Positions 36,137-48,500 of a stretch of DNA of 64,000 bases are shown piece after piece (the first letter of the stretch is position 1; each line of letters starts with the position of its first letter). Made by a program: the position numbers and the translations under genes. This DNA comes from Patiria pectinifera (Eukaryota; Echinodermata; Asteroidea; Valvatida; Asterinidae), in contig CM057147.1 of the NCBI GenBank assembly GCA_029964075.1, positions 24,077,513-24,141,512 on the forward strand, read 5' to 3'. The notes under the pieces are model-generated. The model ran no database searches. It worked only from the letters and a program-made list of their open reading frames with translations, and was not told the DNA's origin.

Positions 36137-39100
36137 ATGGTCGCAATGTATGGCTGTATCATTTTAGCGCCGCTACTCTTGAGTACAGTAGTCCATGCTA
36201 CTGTCAATGTGAAAGTAGGCATGCTACACCTGTCGGATTGTAAGGAGCCCGTGGTGTTGATAAGCAAGTGCTCCCTTTTGCCGGCGGCTCAGATCGCCTT
36301 TGAAACCGTCGCGAAACGCCTGGAAAGGGGTGTGTACAAGAACTTCAGCATGACGTACGTAAGCACTGATGAGTGTTGTACACGCCCAGTACGGTCTACT
36401 GGGGCCCTGGCATCTTCGATGTACCACGATGACGGCGTGGATGCCTTCCTGGGGCCGGCTGTTAGCCCCGATATGGCTGCTGTAGCTGACATGGCCGCCT
36501 ACTGGAATCTTCCGGTCTTGGCCGGGGCAGCCACTTCCACGCTCCTGGATGACAAGACGCGCTTCCCGACCCTGACTCGCACGGGTCCGGGCATGGGGCT
36601 CATGGTGCAGTTCATGACTGCCGTGCTCCGTCATCTGGGTTTGACCAGCTGTGCCATACTCCGCGGACTGCCAGTAGATTCGTACTACCGCCGCGATCTC
36701 CCGGACGCCGTGTTGGCAGGCCTGGAGAAGAATGGGATAATTGTGGTCGAGGTGTACGCAGACCAATTTGATACTTTGGATAAAGCTCTGGAGAAGGTTG
36801 CTTCTTTCTCCAAGGGTGAGTACAATACAATGGGCAGGTAACGTAGGAATTTAGCCCGAAGAGATCAAACAACATATATATGCGGTTTGTGGAATGGGCC
36901 TATGCGAAGACATTGATCTTGCAGATGAACCCCCCCCCCCCCCAAGAAGTGAAAAACAAAACTGCGATAAAAATATGACGTGCGGTTGCTAAGCTTTTTG
37001 CTGCATGGGCCCGAAAGAGCCGGAACAGGCCTCCCTTTTACTCACTGAGTGATTGATTGACTGACTGATTCACCGTCACTGACAGTGTTTGACGCACTGA
37101 GTCACTGAGGCATTGACTGAATGATTGACTTGCTGACACACTTACTAACTCCCTTGCCGACTGACTCCCCCACTGGTATAATAGCGTCATAAATTGAGAC
37201 TTTTGAGTTAAGCTCTATAGTTCACAGGCCTAGTCTTGTTTTCCAAGATACAATATTAAAAAGAAAACAAAAAACAGGAAAAGGTGCATCCTGATGATAT
37301 TCATCTCCCTAGTTGTTTTTTCCCTACATGTAGTTATCTTCATCAGTGCCTCCCCGGTACGTGACATAATGGTCCACGCGCATCGTCTGGGCCTCACTCT
37401 GGGCTCGCATGTGTTTCTAAACTGGATCCCGTTCGAGCACTCGCCATGGCAGACGAGCTCCCAGGTTAGTTATTATTTCAAACAAAAATGGAAAAAAATG
37501 TTGCCCGAATCATTATTTGAACCAATAATTGCCTTCCTTGGCAAGTGTCATATTGTAAAAAAAATTCTAGCTAGTTTAGCGTAGATGTGGGTGTGCGCGT
37601 GTAGATGTACATCATAGATCAATATTAAATTAATTTAATATAGCTTTATGGTGTACATGTATATATAGAGGGTTCCTATGGCGTAGAAAACACAATACAA
37701 TAATATAAGGAAGTCTTTAGAAATCTATCTGCCCCATAAGGGAAACGCTTTGGAGTTAGAAATTTCAATAGGATAAAAATTAAAAAAATAAAAGAAGGGA
37801 AACAAATGTCTTCCCACAAGTATAGGCATGTTCAGGCATTAATTCAAACCATGGACTTAACATGCCGGAGAGCGTGCCACATCATCGATGAATTGTGGAC
37901 AGGAACCAAATCGAGAACGACCTCGATTAGAAAACGTGTACCAAACCAATGAGAGCTGTTGTAAAAAAAAAGAGTACAAAGAAAAAGGGAAGAGGAACAA
38001 CAGAAAATCCTCGATTTACACCATAAACAAAGTGTGTGTAAACACCAGCAATCGTGGACTAGGGACAAAATGGTTAGGGCACAAACAAAGGGTCCACGGT
38101 TGACCGATAGTCCATGATTGAAATTCGTGTACAAAACCAATGAGAGGTATTGCTATGTGTGTACAAACAATAGGGGGTCCACGATTGCTGGTGTTTGGGT
38201 GGTGGGGTTGTGTGTGTGTGTTCTGGCACCCCTCAATGAAAAAAGGTTTCGCCATGTCGCTGAACAGTCATACGGTTGCGAAGGGCGATTTGTAAAGGTT
38301 ACGTAACATTTTATTTTGAATGAAACTACATGTGCACACACATGTTCACGTTGGCGGGCGAAATCTTTGAAAATTTATTTTTCCGTTTGGAAGACCGTAT
38401 CTTCATGCAACTTTCAGGGTTTACTTTCTTCACAATGATCCAAGTATGTGCTAAAAATCGTTGTGATGTGTTCATTACTTTCGCTGAAATTGGAAAAATA
38501 GGCCTGGCTACGTGCATCATTGAAAGTTGTAACACTGACATTTGCAATAGCTGTTAATCTTTTCAAGCCTCACGAATATTAATAAGGTTCCTATCCATTA
38601 TTGTGTGCAGTAACATTTTTGAGAAAAGCCTCCTTCACGAGTTATTAATTGATAAATTTCAACCTTTTTGCCGGCTTCCATTGGTCGATACAGAGACCCA
38701 CACCAAAACAGGCCAAGTGACGCTAATGAATATGCTAATCTACAATACCATATTGTGTGGCTAGTCAACCGTATCGCCTAAGGTGCTTTGCTGAACAATG
38801 CAGAATGCAGGTCGGCAGAAATCATCGTCGAAATTTTCCATGGAGATCGTTCAAATTGTAGCACAATTGTAGTTTCCAATTTTAGAAATACTTGAAATGA
38901 CTCTCCATAGACTTTGTACACAAGCGCGGAAGTGCATGGCGTCAGGTTGCAACAGTTTTTTTCCTGGCGTGTTTAGCACGTGTATCGCCACACCTGTGCA
39001 ACTTAGTCATTTTGTGTGTATAGGCTCCTTACGACAAAATGGATAGTTCAGACGACGATTTCTTTCTGACTAAAAGTAGGGTTTTTTTTTGCAGTGGCGG

Positions 39101-41549
39101 CGGAGAATCTTCCAGTGAAGATTCATTGGTATTTTTCGGAAAGCTGTTCACGCAGACAGTCCTATTCATGTTCATTATGGAGAACAATTGTCCAACATGT
39201 TCAAAGTGTGAATTCGTAATTCCAAATCCACACTTTACTAAAGATTCGTAGTTCCGAATCCACACTTTGTGACCAGTGTAAGAGATGCGTAGATCCGAAT
39301 CCACACTTTTAACAATAGTGTGACGTCACAGCAATGGTTTAAAAATTAAGAATACTTATCATTGTTTCTAATGATATATCGTTGGATTGTTGAAAATACA
39401 AAATGACCACCAAAAACTGCCAAAGACGTAATGAAAATGCAACTCTCTTACATAATGAGGGTTTCGATATGGTAGTCCACACAAAAATACTAGACTGTAT
39501 AGTAATACCGTGGTATACTCGACTACAAACTAAGGTTTTTCTACAGTACAACCATCAGAATACCATGGTTAGGCACCATTGTCATACCATGGTACCACAG
39601 TTCATGGTATACCGTTGACCATTAATACCACGGGATGTACCATGGTATTCCCGGTTACGGTACGTTTTATACGGGTACAAGAGAGACGTGTTAAACAGCA
39701 CTCCGTTGATTCCATTTCAACGTCTTTCAGTTCGAAAACAACGATGCGGAGACAGTTGAAGCACTGAAGGCGTTGTTGATGATGTGGTACCATGTTCCTG
39801 ATATCCCCGTGTACCATGCGTTCCAGCGTGAGTTGAAAGATCGCCAGGTGACCTTATACGGGCGTGAAGGCAGTGGGGTATGTGACCTTTCACCTTCGGG
39901 ACTATATAGTGACCCCTTGGTGGCAGCAGACATTCAGTCTCTTTTCATTTCAAGAAAGCTACGTCTTGGATCTTACACTAGAAAACATATTGCGCATTAT
40001 ATTCACTTATTTTAGTTTTACACTCAGGACAGCACAGGTATCGTCAATTTCCGTTTTGCCAACAAATATCCACAGCAGTCATAGAGCAAATGCCGCAAGT
40101 CATCCTGTACCAAGCATAAAGCCACGTCACAGCGCCTGCAATAGGCCTGAGACCTAATGACGTCACGCTTTGTTTACACGTGTTTCTTATGTGGTAGACG
40201 GTCCAGATTCGTCTGGCGTCCCGACTTCGAGCTCAAAGGAAAGCGCATATGTAAACAAAGCCATAACGTCATTCCACTAGGTCTCATGTCTATTTACATT
40301 TCATTATTGTGCATTTTTTCCCAAGGAAAATCTGTTTGCTGCTGCGACCCACGATGCTGTTCTGATTTACGCCGATGTGATCAATGAAATTGTGGCCGAG
40401 GATGACGACGTAAGGGATGGACGAGCAGTGACAAAGAAAATGTGGGACCGAACATTCCAGGGTAAGTATCAAAAGCTGGGTAGACCAGCTAATGTTCGAT
40501 AGTTCTTATCAGTAGCAGCAGCAGCAGCAGTACAACAACACAACAAACAATTCAGCTATTTAAGTTGAAAAGCTTATTTGATTTTTAAAGTTTGAAAAAA
40601 ATATACGCGTACTGTCCTGTGATTTTGCCGACAATTTGGTGACAGGTGTAACCGGCGCAGTTCGCATCAGCGCCAATGGGGATCGCCTCGGGGTGTGTGA
40701 ACTACTGGATATGACGGACACCAAGAAGGGAACGTTCGATGTGAGTTTGAAGTCTTCAGTAAAAAAAAGGAAGATTATATTTTAAAGTAAGAATCATCTT
40801 TATTGTATCAAGGAATCATCATCAAGACATATATCCGGGATAGGTTATGGAGAAAGTTTGTATAAGGCCAAAAAAACAAAACAAGTCGGTCTCTGGTCAG
40901 CGCGCGCGTCGATTTTAATCATGTGCGTCAATCTTTTTTTTTCAAAATGTTCCGCGGTAGCTCCAACAGCGCCCTCTATTGCCGCACCTCCTCAAAAATG
41001 TTTTACCAAAGAGCACCAAGGAATAGGAAATTGCATTAAGGCAAATGATCGAGAGCACCAAGGCAAATTATGGAGTACACCAATGTCCATGAGGACACCA
41101 AAAAAAAGAAAACTAGTACCCCACCTTGTCTGTACAATCCAAGCTTGAAGAAAAAAAAGCAAAAAAAAAAAGAAAAGAAAAAAAGCCGCGTCCCCGCGTC
41201 AATGCCGAAACTTTGGTCTGACTAGAGACCGAATATTTTTTTTTTGGCCTAATGTGCCTGTCATTTTCTTCTTGCCTGGAACAAGTTGTCTGTGCGTTGC
41301 CTCGTATGACTCGTCACACGGTCCCAGTTCCTCATGCATCCTCTATCTTCCGAGGGATCCCACATGAATAAGACAATTCCTCTCCAAATGTTGAATAAAT
41401 ACAATTTAATTAAGCATAAAGATATTTTTTTAATAATGACCGGACTTTGTTTCTCCTGGTAGGTTATTGGTACGTTCGACGAGGCCACTGGAGCCATCAT
41501 AGTTCATGAGCCCATCAAATGGCCTGGAGGAAAGGCACCCACGGGCTAA
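36137..41549 (+). CDS. Secreted ANF-receptor-like ligand-binding protein (natriuretic peptide/guanylate cyclase receptor ectodomain)
   Basis: Six exons: 36137-36815, 37334-37464, 39731-39877, 40326-40461, 40646-40740 and 41463-41549. All borders are GT-AG with matching phases, giving 424 aa. Residues 1-21 (MVAMYGCIILAPLLLSTVVHA) form the signal peptide. The rest is one type I periplasmic-binding fold (ANF_receptor family): LGPAVSPDMAAVADMAAYWN (105-124), TRFPTLTRTGPGMG (141-154), SPVRDIMVHAHRLGLT (near 233-248) and RDGRAVTKKMWDRTFQGVTG (349-368). N69-F-S is a possible glycosylation site. Known family members bind peptides outside the cell and signal through a membrane span with kinase-like and cyclase domains, or act as clearance receptors. 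Here the frame stops right after WPGGKAPTG, with no membrane segment. A soluble binding protein is the simplest reading; an unseen alternative last exon is possible. The ATG at 36137 is chosen because it gives a clean signal peptide. Confidence 0.9.
37031..37170. repeat. Degenerate TGAC/TGAT simple repeat in receptor intron 1
   Basis: Short words TGATTGAT, TGACTGAC and CACTGAGTCACTGAGG recur over about 140 bases. It is a decayed microsatellite. Confidence 0.5.
37860..38210. repeat. Repeat words shared with 32040-32270
   Basis: GTACAAAACCAATGAGAG and GTCCACGATTG occur repeatedly here and in 32.0-32.3 kb (GTACAAAACCAATGGGGG, GTCCACGATTC). It lies in receptor intron 2. Confidence 0.4.
39480..39660. 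repeat. Cluster of TACCATGGTA-type palindromes in receptor intron 2
   Basis: ATACCATGGT, TACCATGGTACC, ATACCGTGGTAT and GTACCATGGTAT recur within about 180 bases, ending about 70 bases before exon 3. Confidence 0.55.
40149..40285. mobile_element. 137 bp inverted-repeat element in receptor intron 3
   Basis: The left arm, GAGACCTAATGACGTCACGC then TTTGTTTACA, is mirrored at the right by TGTAAACAAAGCCATAACG through GGTCTC, with a 5 base insertion in one arm. No clear target duplication is seen. Confidence 0.55.
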
Positions 41550-41882
41550 CTAACTGACCAAACACCAACGAATTGGGCCTCTTGAATATTCATGTACATA
41601 ATTAGTGATCACGTGACCGTCAAGTTGCGAACAAGCGAGTGTCTTCAAGATTTGAATATTTTATCACGCTGTGTGGATGGAAGACACTTAGATTCTCGTA
41701 GTGTTTTCCCTTCAATTTAACTTATCCCAACCAACGCAAATACTTGATGAACTTATGAACATAGGTTTGAGCCGCAGATCTTGCGATCCATAGTTCATTC
41801 CTGTGGCAGCTCGACGAAAGCCGTTCTTTGAAATGCTTTAATGTACACCATTACTGAGCGACGTCATTGTTATTTTCTGATG

Positions 41883-41888
41883 AATAAA
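41883..41888 (+). other. Candidate poly(A) signal, receptor copy B
   Basis: AATAAA 334 bases after the stop codon, matching the one at 782-787. Confidence 0.35.
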
Positions 41889-44800
41889 CATCGAACTAGC
41901 TGAATAATCATGATCCATTGACGATGTGTGCTGCAGATAGAAACACCGCTTCCGGCGTCACTGATTCGTGTCAAAATTTTGAATGCACAATGTTTTGATA
42001 ACCTGGCAGCCATAATTAGAATTTAGTTTAGAACCAGTCATAATTATGCGCACTATCACAATTTGTGCACAATAGGCCCAGTTGGAACGACAAAGGCTTT
42101 TATTAACCGTTGAGATACAAAACATTACGACATACTTGGCTTTTCTTGCATGTATTAAACTTTAATTTTCTGCATTTGGTGAAGGTTATGGGTTTTTTTT
42201 CTCAGTTTTGCATAATTGATACTCTAATAGGTCTACTGAGAACAGCACTAAATTAGTAATAAGTTCTGGATGTTTTAAGTAATTTGGGTCTTAGTTTAAT
42301 AATACAGTCTGTTACAAATGCTTATCGGCGATAATTTCAGCAGATTACACGCACGCTTTTCAGCCATTTATATAATGAGAATAGACCTTATGTGTGGCGG
42401 CCATCTTGAAGGGCATCTTTTGTTATTATAATTCAGTAACAATGCACAAAGTTTCACTCATGAATATCTCATCCAAACAGAGGCATTGCCCTCTAAGATG
42501 GCTGCTACGCTAAGGTGTATGCTAACCGAGCGTGGCAGCCAAATAGGCCGTGTTCGAAACGGGCTTCCAGAGCTACGGCTACGTCTATTACGGTCAGCGC
42601 GTCCCCGCGTATTTTCAACGGAAGCAGACCTAGACCTAGCTCTAGCAGCTGATTAGGATGCAGCCTCATACAAGCAACCTGTCGGCTGGTTCCTTAGGCC
42701 GAATTGAAAAAAAAAATGTTTCTCGTCCGGGTGTTTGAAAAAAAGGAGGAAGCGGGGCTTTTTATTTTTTTCAAGATTGCCGCCATTTTAAAATGTCCTG
42801 CAATCGTTGGTGTTTCCACTGTTCAAAGACACTTTTAAAATGAAAGACAAGTTGGACAAGAGAACTGATCATATTTACAGTGTCATTTAGAGTTGTATTG
42901 GTCTACAATGAACAGTTTTAGATGCATTTGCTTTAACCGTGGACTTTTTCGGTGTTTTTTTTACTGCATTTTTCAAAAATAAAAAATAATTAAAAAAATC
43001 CAGGCGGCCTCCAAAAAGGAAGCGGGCGGGGACGAGAAACATGTTGTTTTTTTTACTTCGCCTTATCTCTCCATTATATTGTGGACTTTGACATTTTTTT
43101 TCACCATGGAGGGGTTTATTGTATACGGTGTTTTTCATTTTGCTTCAGACATTGGTACATTTTAGAATATATCAGATCTGTCGCTTATGGGCTCCGTGCG
43201 CCAACAAAAGAGTACGTTTTTTTAGAAATTTTTACCACTTTTGAGAGCCCCGTGAACGGGACACGCAGGGAGGGCGTACTGTACTGTACTGAACTGTTCG
43301 CACGCGAAGTACGCACGACTTCTGAATGTGCCAAAGCTACATGTATAGGCCTATTACTATTAGCCACAGTGTCTTCGCGTGACGTGAGCGTCAGGCGTCG
43401 CCAGGGCGCGAATACGTTCGCATTTAACTTGCGATGGTCTCCCAGACAAAAAGCTTTGGATGATTTGGAAAAACGCAGTGGATGGACCGGGAACCAGTCT
43501 AGGTCTACTCCAACTCTCCTTTACTGGTAGTCTGGTTCCCTGTCCCCATTGTCCTTCGGATTTCAAATATAGGGTTTTTTTTGGGGGGGGGGGGGAAACA
43601 GTGTACTTTTCTGGCAGTTGAAGGGCAACCTCGTTTCCATGGGTACGATCTTGCTGCGCCATGTTGTTTCCCATCATGCCTTGCGCGATCTTAACCTTAG
43701 CGAAGGAACGCACATGGAGCCGAGGCAGGTTGAAGGGGTACATGTGCACGGAGCCCATAGCCATATGGTGGAGATTTACTGACGTTTCATGTTATATTGG
43801 GGTCAAACGTGTATATTTAGGAATATAAAATGAATTAACAAGCAAGATTATATTATATTTTCCAATTGCAGCATATTAGTATGAATAACCTATTATTCAA
43901 GGTACCGTACTTCGGCATCACAATGCCTGCATGCCATATTCCATTATATAATATTCTAATAACGTCATGGTGCGCATTGTTTTTGCAACCACTTCAATTC
44001 AATGGTTATTACTAAAAACGTAATCAAAATAAGCAAAAGGAATAATGTTTTTAATGGTTAATTGGGTATTTTCATGGGTAATTGTCATAAATTGTTCTTT
44101 AACATCGCAATTCGTCTTCCCAGTGTCACAATGTTTTTGCCGATAGTGTCTGATCGATCCTGTTATTGCCAAAAAATGGTACTTTCTTTCACTTATAACT
44201 CTCGAACAAAATAATCAATCATGTTCATACGTTGTAGTTATAGACCATTAATTGATAACATTTTTTTTGTCGTGTACGTGAACTCGCTTGACCTTTACTT
44301 CTGGGTCAATCGGAATGTCAAAGTAAGGTGAATTTGAAATACAGACGGAAGCCTCAAAATCAAAACGAACCGAATTTCTTCAAAACGATTTACGGAATTA
44401 TGATAAAACCTGGTATGAACTTGAACCCCCGTCCGAAGATGTTTTAAAAAAAATCTGACATTATTATGACGCCATCAGGTATCAAATTACTAGCAATTTA
44501 AGGGCCAAATAAGAGAAAATAGTTTCAGCTATATCTTTAGAACTAAAGAGAGTATCGTGTTCGTTTGTGCGTGAGGTTGTAAATGATGCCTCGGGCAACA
44601 ATTCTTATTCCCGGGCACAAAACCGCTTGACCTTCACTTCCTGTGTGACCGGAAGTGCAATAAAAATTGAATATAACTGGAGAGCGGAAGCTTTTTTCTA
44701 TAAGCAATATTATGGAAGTGTTTAGAAAGGATTAAAGGACACAAATACAGCATCATGACGTCATCATCTGAAAGGGCGCCCACTAGCGGTACATCAAATA

Positions 44801-45489
44801 GTTTGCATTTTTCGTTTTAAAAACCATCCGTCCAAATTTAACCAAATTGCCCCTTGTAATTTTTTTTTTATCAACTTCATATAACTTTGCAAGGTTTCAA
44901 AATGATAACGGCATCAGACCGGAAGTTACAGTAGGGAGAATTTGCAAAAGATCAGTTTTATTTCAAATTTAATTCTATCGTTCAAATAATGATATCTGTT
45001 ACTAAATAATGAAAGGTTTGCGGAAACACCATGTGCGAATAATTTCTCAACTAAGAGAATGGTTCTGAAAAGAACCAGAGGTATAAACTCGACGTTCCGG
45101 TCAGTATGCTCTGACCGTCTTCAGAGAGTCTGACCGTCTTCAGGAGAGATATCTGTTACAATGTTGACCTTTGGATCTCTAATGTTGTGACGTCATCAAA
45201 CCGGAAGTTAGGTGTTATTAATACATACACTTATATTTTCCATATTTTCATACGTTATTTACACTTCACAATGATTGTTTATCCTCTCTGAACTAAATCA
45301 GTATTCACTTTCCCTTTTGGACTGGTGGCGTCATCAAACCAGGCTTGTACGTGTACATGAAATGTATACTGAAATTTGATGCATTTTTGTTTTAAACAAA
45401 ATAATTGGTTGTACTGGAAAGGACAAATTTTCGTGATCCTTTGTTCTGACATAAAATCATTGATCATTCATAACTTAAACTGCGCAGTG

Positions 45490-45495
45490 TTTAAT
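45490..45495 (-). other. Candidate poly(A) signal, PGRP copy B
   Basis: ATTAAA on the minus strand about 82 bases past the stop, as in copy A. Confidence 0.35.
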
Positions 45496-45576
45496 GAAAT
45501 AGTTGTCTGCTCGACCACTCTGCGTTTGTAACTCAACAAACGCCCACCTCTAGTTGTTTTCTTCTCTCTATGAGAG

Positions 45577-48500
45577 TTAGTCCGGGCACTGTTCGAGGAA
45601 GTGGGGCCAGGTCTGGATCTCTGGGTACAGCGTGTCGCCGGGGCAAGCCGTGGGGCCGCTCTCCCGTACATCACGGTGTCCTCGCAGCAGGTACTGCTCG
45701 GTCAGGTGACCGGACTCCACACCGCAGACTAGTAGCTGTTTGAGAACCCGGAGTACGCCGTCGGTGGGCTGGCGAAATGAAGATAAAAAAGGCCGCGGGA
45801 AACAAGAATGAATTTCAACCATAATGAGTAAGTCAGTTCGGCAATCCAACTGCGAGTGAGCACATAAAGATATGACATTCACCGTGAGAATAAACAAGGG
45901 CAATTAAGTTCATTTCTGCTGGGAATGGTTACACCTCTATGTTCCGACACCTATGTTCCGACTGCACATATACCTATTCCTTACCCTAACCCTAACCCTA
46001 ACCGGGAGTAACACAATCTTATGTGCGGATTGTTGGAACATAGGGGTGTCAGAACATAGAGCAGTCACCGTCAGAATAATTAGAAACTTCAAATAATTTG
46101 GACAGAAACATAAACATGTTTTATAAAATTAATTATGCTTGAACTTGGAGAGAACTATGTTTCCATTTCCCCCCTCCAGATTACATGAAACAAATTGCAG
46201 ATCGCAGATTCCGCTACCTCTTATCCTACACTACTCCGATCTGCATGCACATTTCAAATTTCAATTTGCTTACCAATATCAGTAAATGTATGAACACAAA
46301 TTGCCACCAAAACGCTCAGCGATAACTCGATATCAATTATGTGCATATTCTTTATTCTTGATCTCAGCGATGTATACATATTTCCAAAGAGTGACTATTC
46401 ACTGTCACCGACTGAAACTAGGTACCAGACGTTTTAAAGTAAAATTTATTCAATGGATTAAATCCAGTTTTCGTTCTCGAGTTGCCACTGTCTTGTTTCA
46501 TTTATAAGAGTATTTCAATCTAAAATAAGAGTGTTTTTCACTCTAAATCGTCTGGTACCTATAGTATAACTTTTTAGAATTTAGAGAGTAGAGGTAAGTA
46601 AATATTTAGAGAGTAGAGGTAAGTAAAATAATGTTAGTATAAAAGAAATCATTCTGTTTTAGAGAATGGACGAGGAACTGTAGATTCGTGTTCGCCTCGT
46701 CCATTCTTAGTATCGAATCTACATAAATAACTATATATTTTTTTAAACAACAAAGGTTTACTCAAATGAGTCACATGCATGACCCCACTCTCCGTGTTTT
46801 TGAATAAGTGTACGTAGATTTGTAAAACTACTCATGCGTACATATTTAGTCAATGAACAACGAAAGGGAAGCATGGGCGTCACCCGGATTTTAAGGGGGG
46901 CAAAACATATTTTTCCCCCCAAAATTCCTGCATTTCTCAAACTATTCTCGATTTATCAGTTTTAGAGGGAGGCAGGGACATTTTGCCTCCCCCAAACCAT
47001 TAAATTTACACCACTATGACTTCGCGCCTCTTTTTTTATTTTTTTTTTCTCTTTTCCCCCTTCTTTTTGGGGTGCTTTTCCATGGGGGGGGGGGGGGATT
47101 TTTCAGTTCTGGATTTTTTTTGACACAAAATACCTACAAATCTTGTAGCTCGTAAAGTGATACAGTGCACCAGTTCGCAACATTATCGCTTTTCAATTTG
47201 TTTTCCATTTTACCTCATTTCCGCAGTACAATAATGGTAAGTTTACACAAATCCGGAATCCGTGGTAGTTCGTTACGAATCTAGTACAGTTTACTGTAGA
47301 TTCGTTACGAATCTGCAGCAAAAGTGGAAATAATCTACACGTTAGGCCTATAACAATAGTTTAATGAAAATTGATGTAAAGGATATGGTGTAAAATTATA
47401 AATTCGATAAAAGTTTAAATTCTGAATGGTCATAATTATTACCAGTTTGTTGGTGTAGTCTCCGATGATCGTGATACCCACGGCGTTTTGGTTGAAGAAC
47501 GTGGAACCAGCGTGGGCACCTACGGTGTCCCAGCCGCGCCCTATGTAGACCCTCTCGTCCCCACCAATCACAAGGTTGTAACCGATATCATCCCATCCTG
47601 GAAATCCAATCAGAGGATGACGTATTACGGACACTACACTTGGTTTTGTGAAGCAGTGAAAGATGTAATATTACACATTTTCCCTCCCCAAATTTATATT
47701 AGAGATTTTCGTGTTTTATAACTTGTGTTGGAAATGGCAATCTTAAAAAAACCCAAGGATGCGCCTTTTTTGATTTTCTTGGAAAAGAGAAGCCTGGTTC
47801 ATCAATAATTATTGTTTGTGAAGGGGTGGGCCCAGTACACAAACTTCGGCTGATTGTCTGACCCCCCCCCCCCCCCCACAGTGTTATTCAAAGGTCTGTT
47901 ATGTTAACCTGTATTTTGTAGGCGTACGTAAATTATATTAATCGTATTCCATAAAACTTGAAACTTCATTGTACTATAGGGAGAGTGCGGCCTAGTGGTT
48001 AGGGTTTGCGACTCATGATCAGAGAGTCAGAGGTTCAACCTTGCTGTCCACAATTATGTTGTGTCCCTGGGCAAGCCTCTTCACACCCACTTGCCTCTCT
48101 CCACACAGGAGTGTGTAAATGGGTAGCGGTAATAGTTGGGACGTAATCTGCGACGGACTGGCACCCCATCAAGCGGCAGTTGAAATTATTCTCTATCGTT
48201 TCTTGCCAGGGAAACAGGAGATAAACGCCTGCCCGATGGGCCAAGCATATTGGCTCGTGACAGACATTTCACATAGGTGCATTAGTTTAATACGCCTACT
48301 GTTTTCGCGCGTTAAGCGCAAATCAGTAGAAAGCAGCCACAGGCAAATATCTAAACTGTTTAAAATTAAAAGTTTGGTTTATTGAATGTATTCTGCTAAG
48401 TATTTTTTCTAGGACCTCCATGGAAAGGTCCCCCGCCCCCGTTAGTCCGTGGGACGAGGCCTTTTTTTCGCTCGTTACGCGATCTGGTTTTCCGAATTTT

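Larger units (their letters stand above)
41550..45576. other. Intergenic tract between receptor B and PGRP B
   Basis: Near-identical duplicate of 448-4304, with no gene. Differences include a roughly 40 base addition near 42135 and a 150 base addition near 43558-43703 containing a poly-G run and CAACCTCGTTTCCATGGG. The CRE/ETS repeat tract is at about 44280-45350. Confidence 0.6.

Noticed and set aside
37340..37465. AG at 37352-37353 as acceptor for receptor exon 2
   Set aside because: It would give a stop after seven codons. The AG at 37332-37333 restores phase and the VIFISASPVRDIM family motif.
40511..40531. CAG microsatellite in receptor intron 4
   Set aside because: Only about six units, intronic, an ordinary simple repeat.
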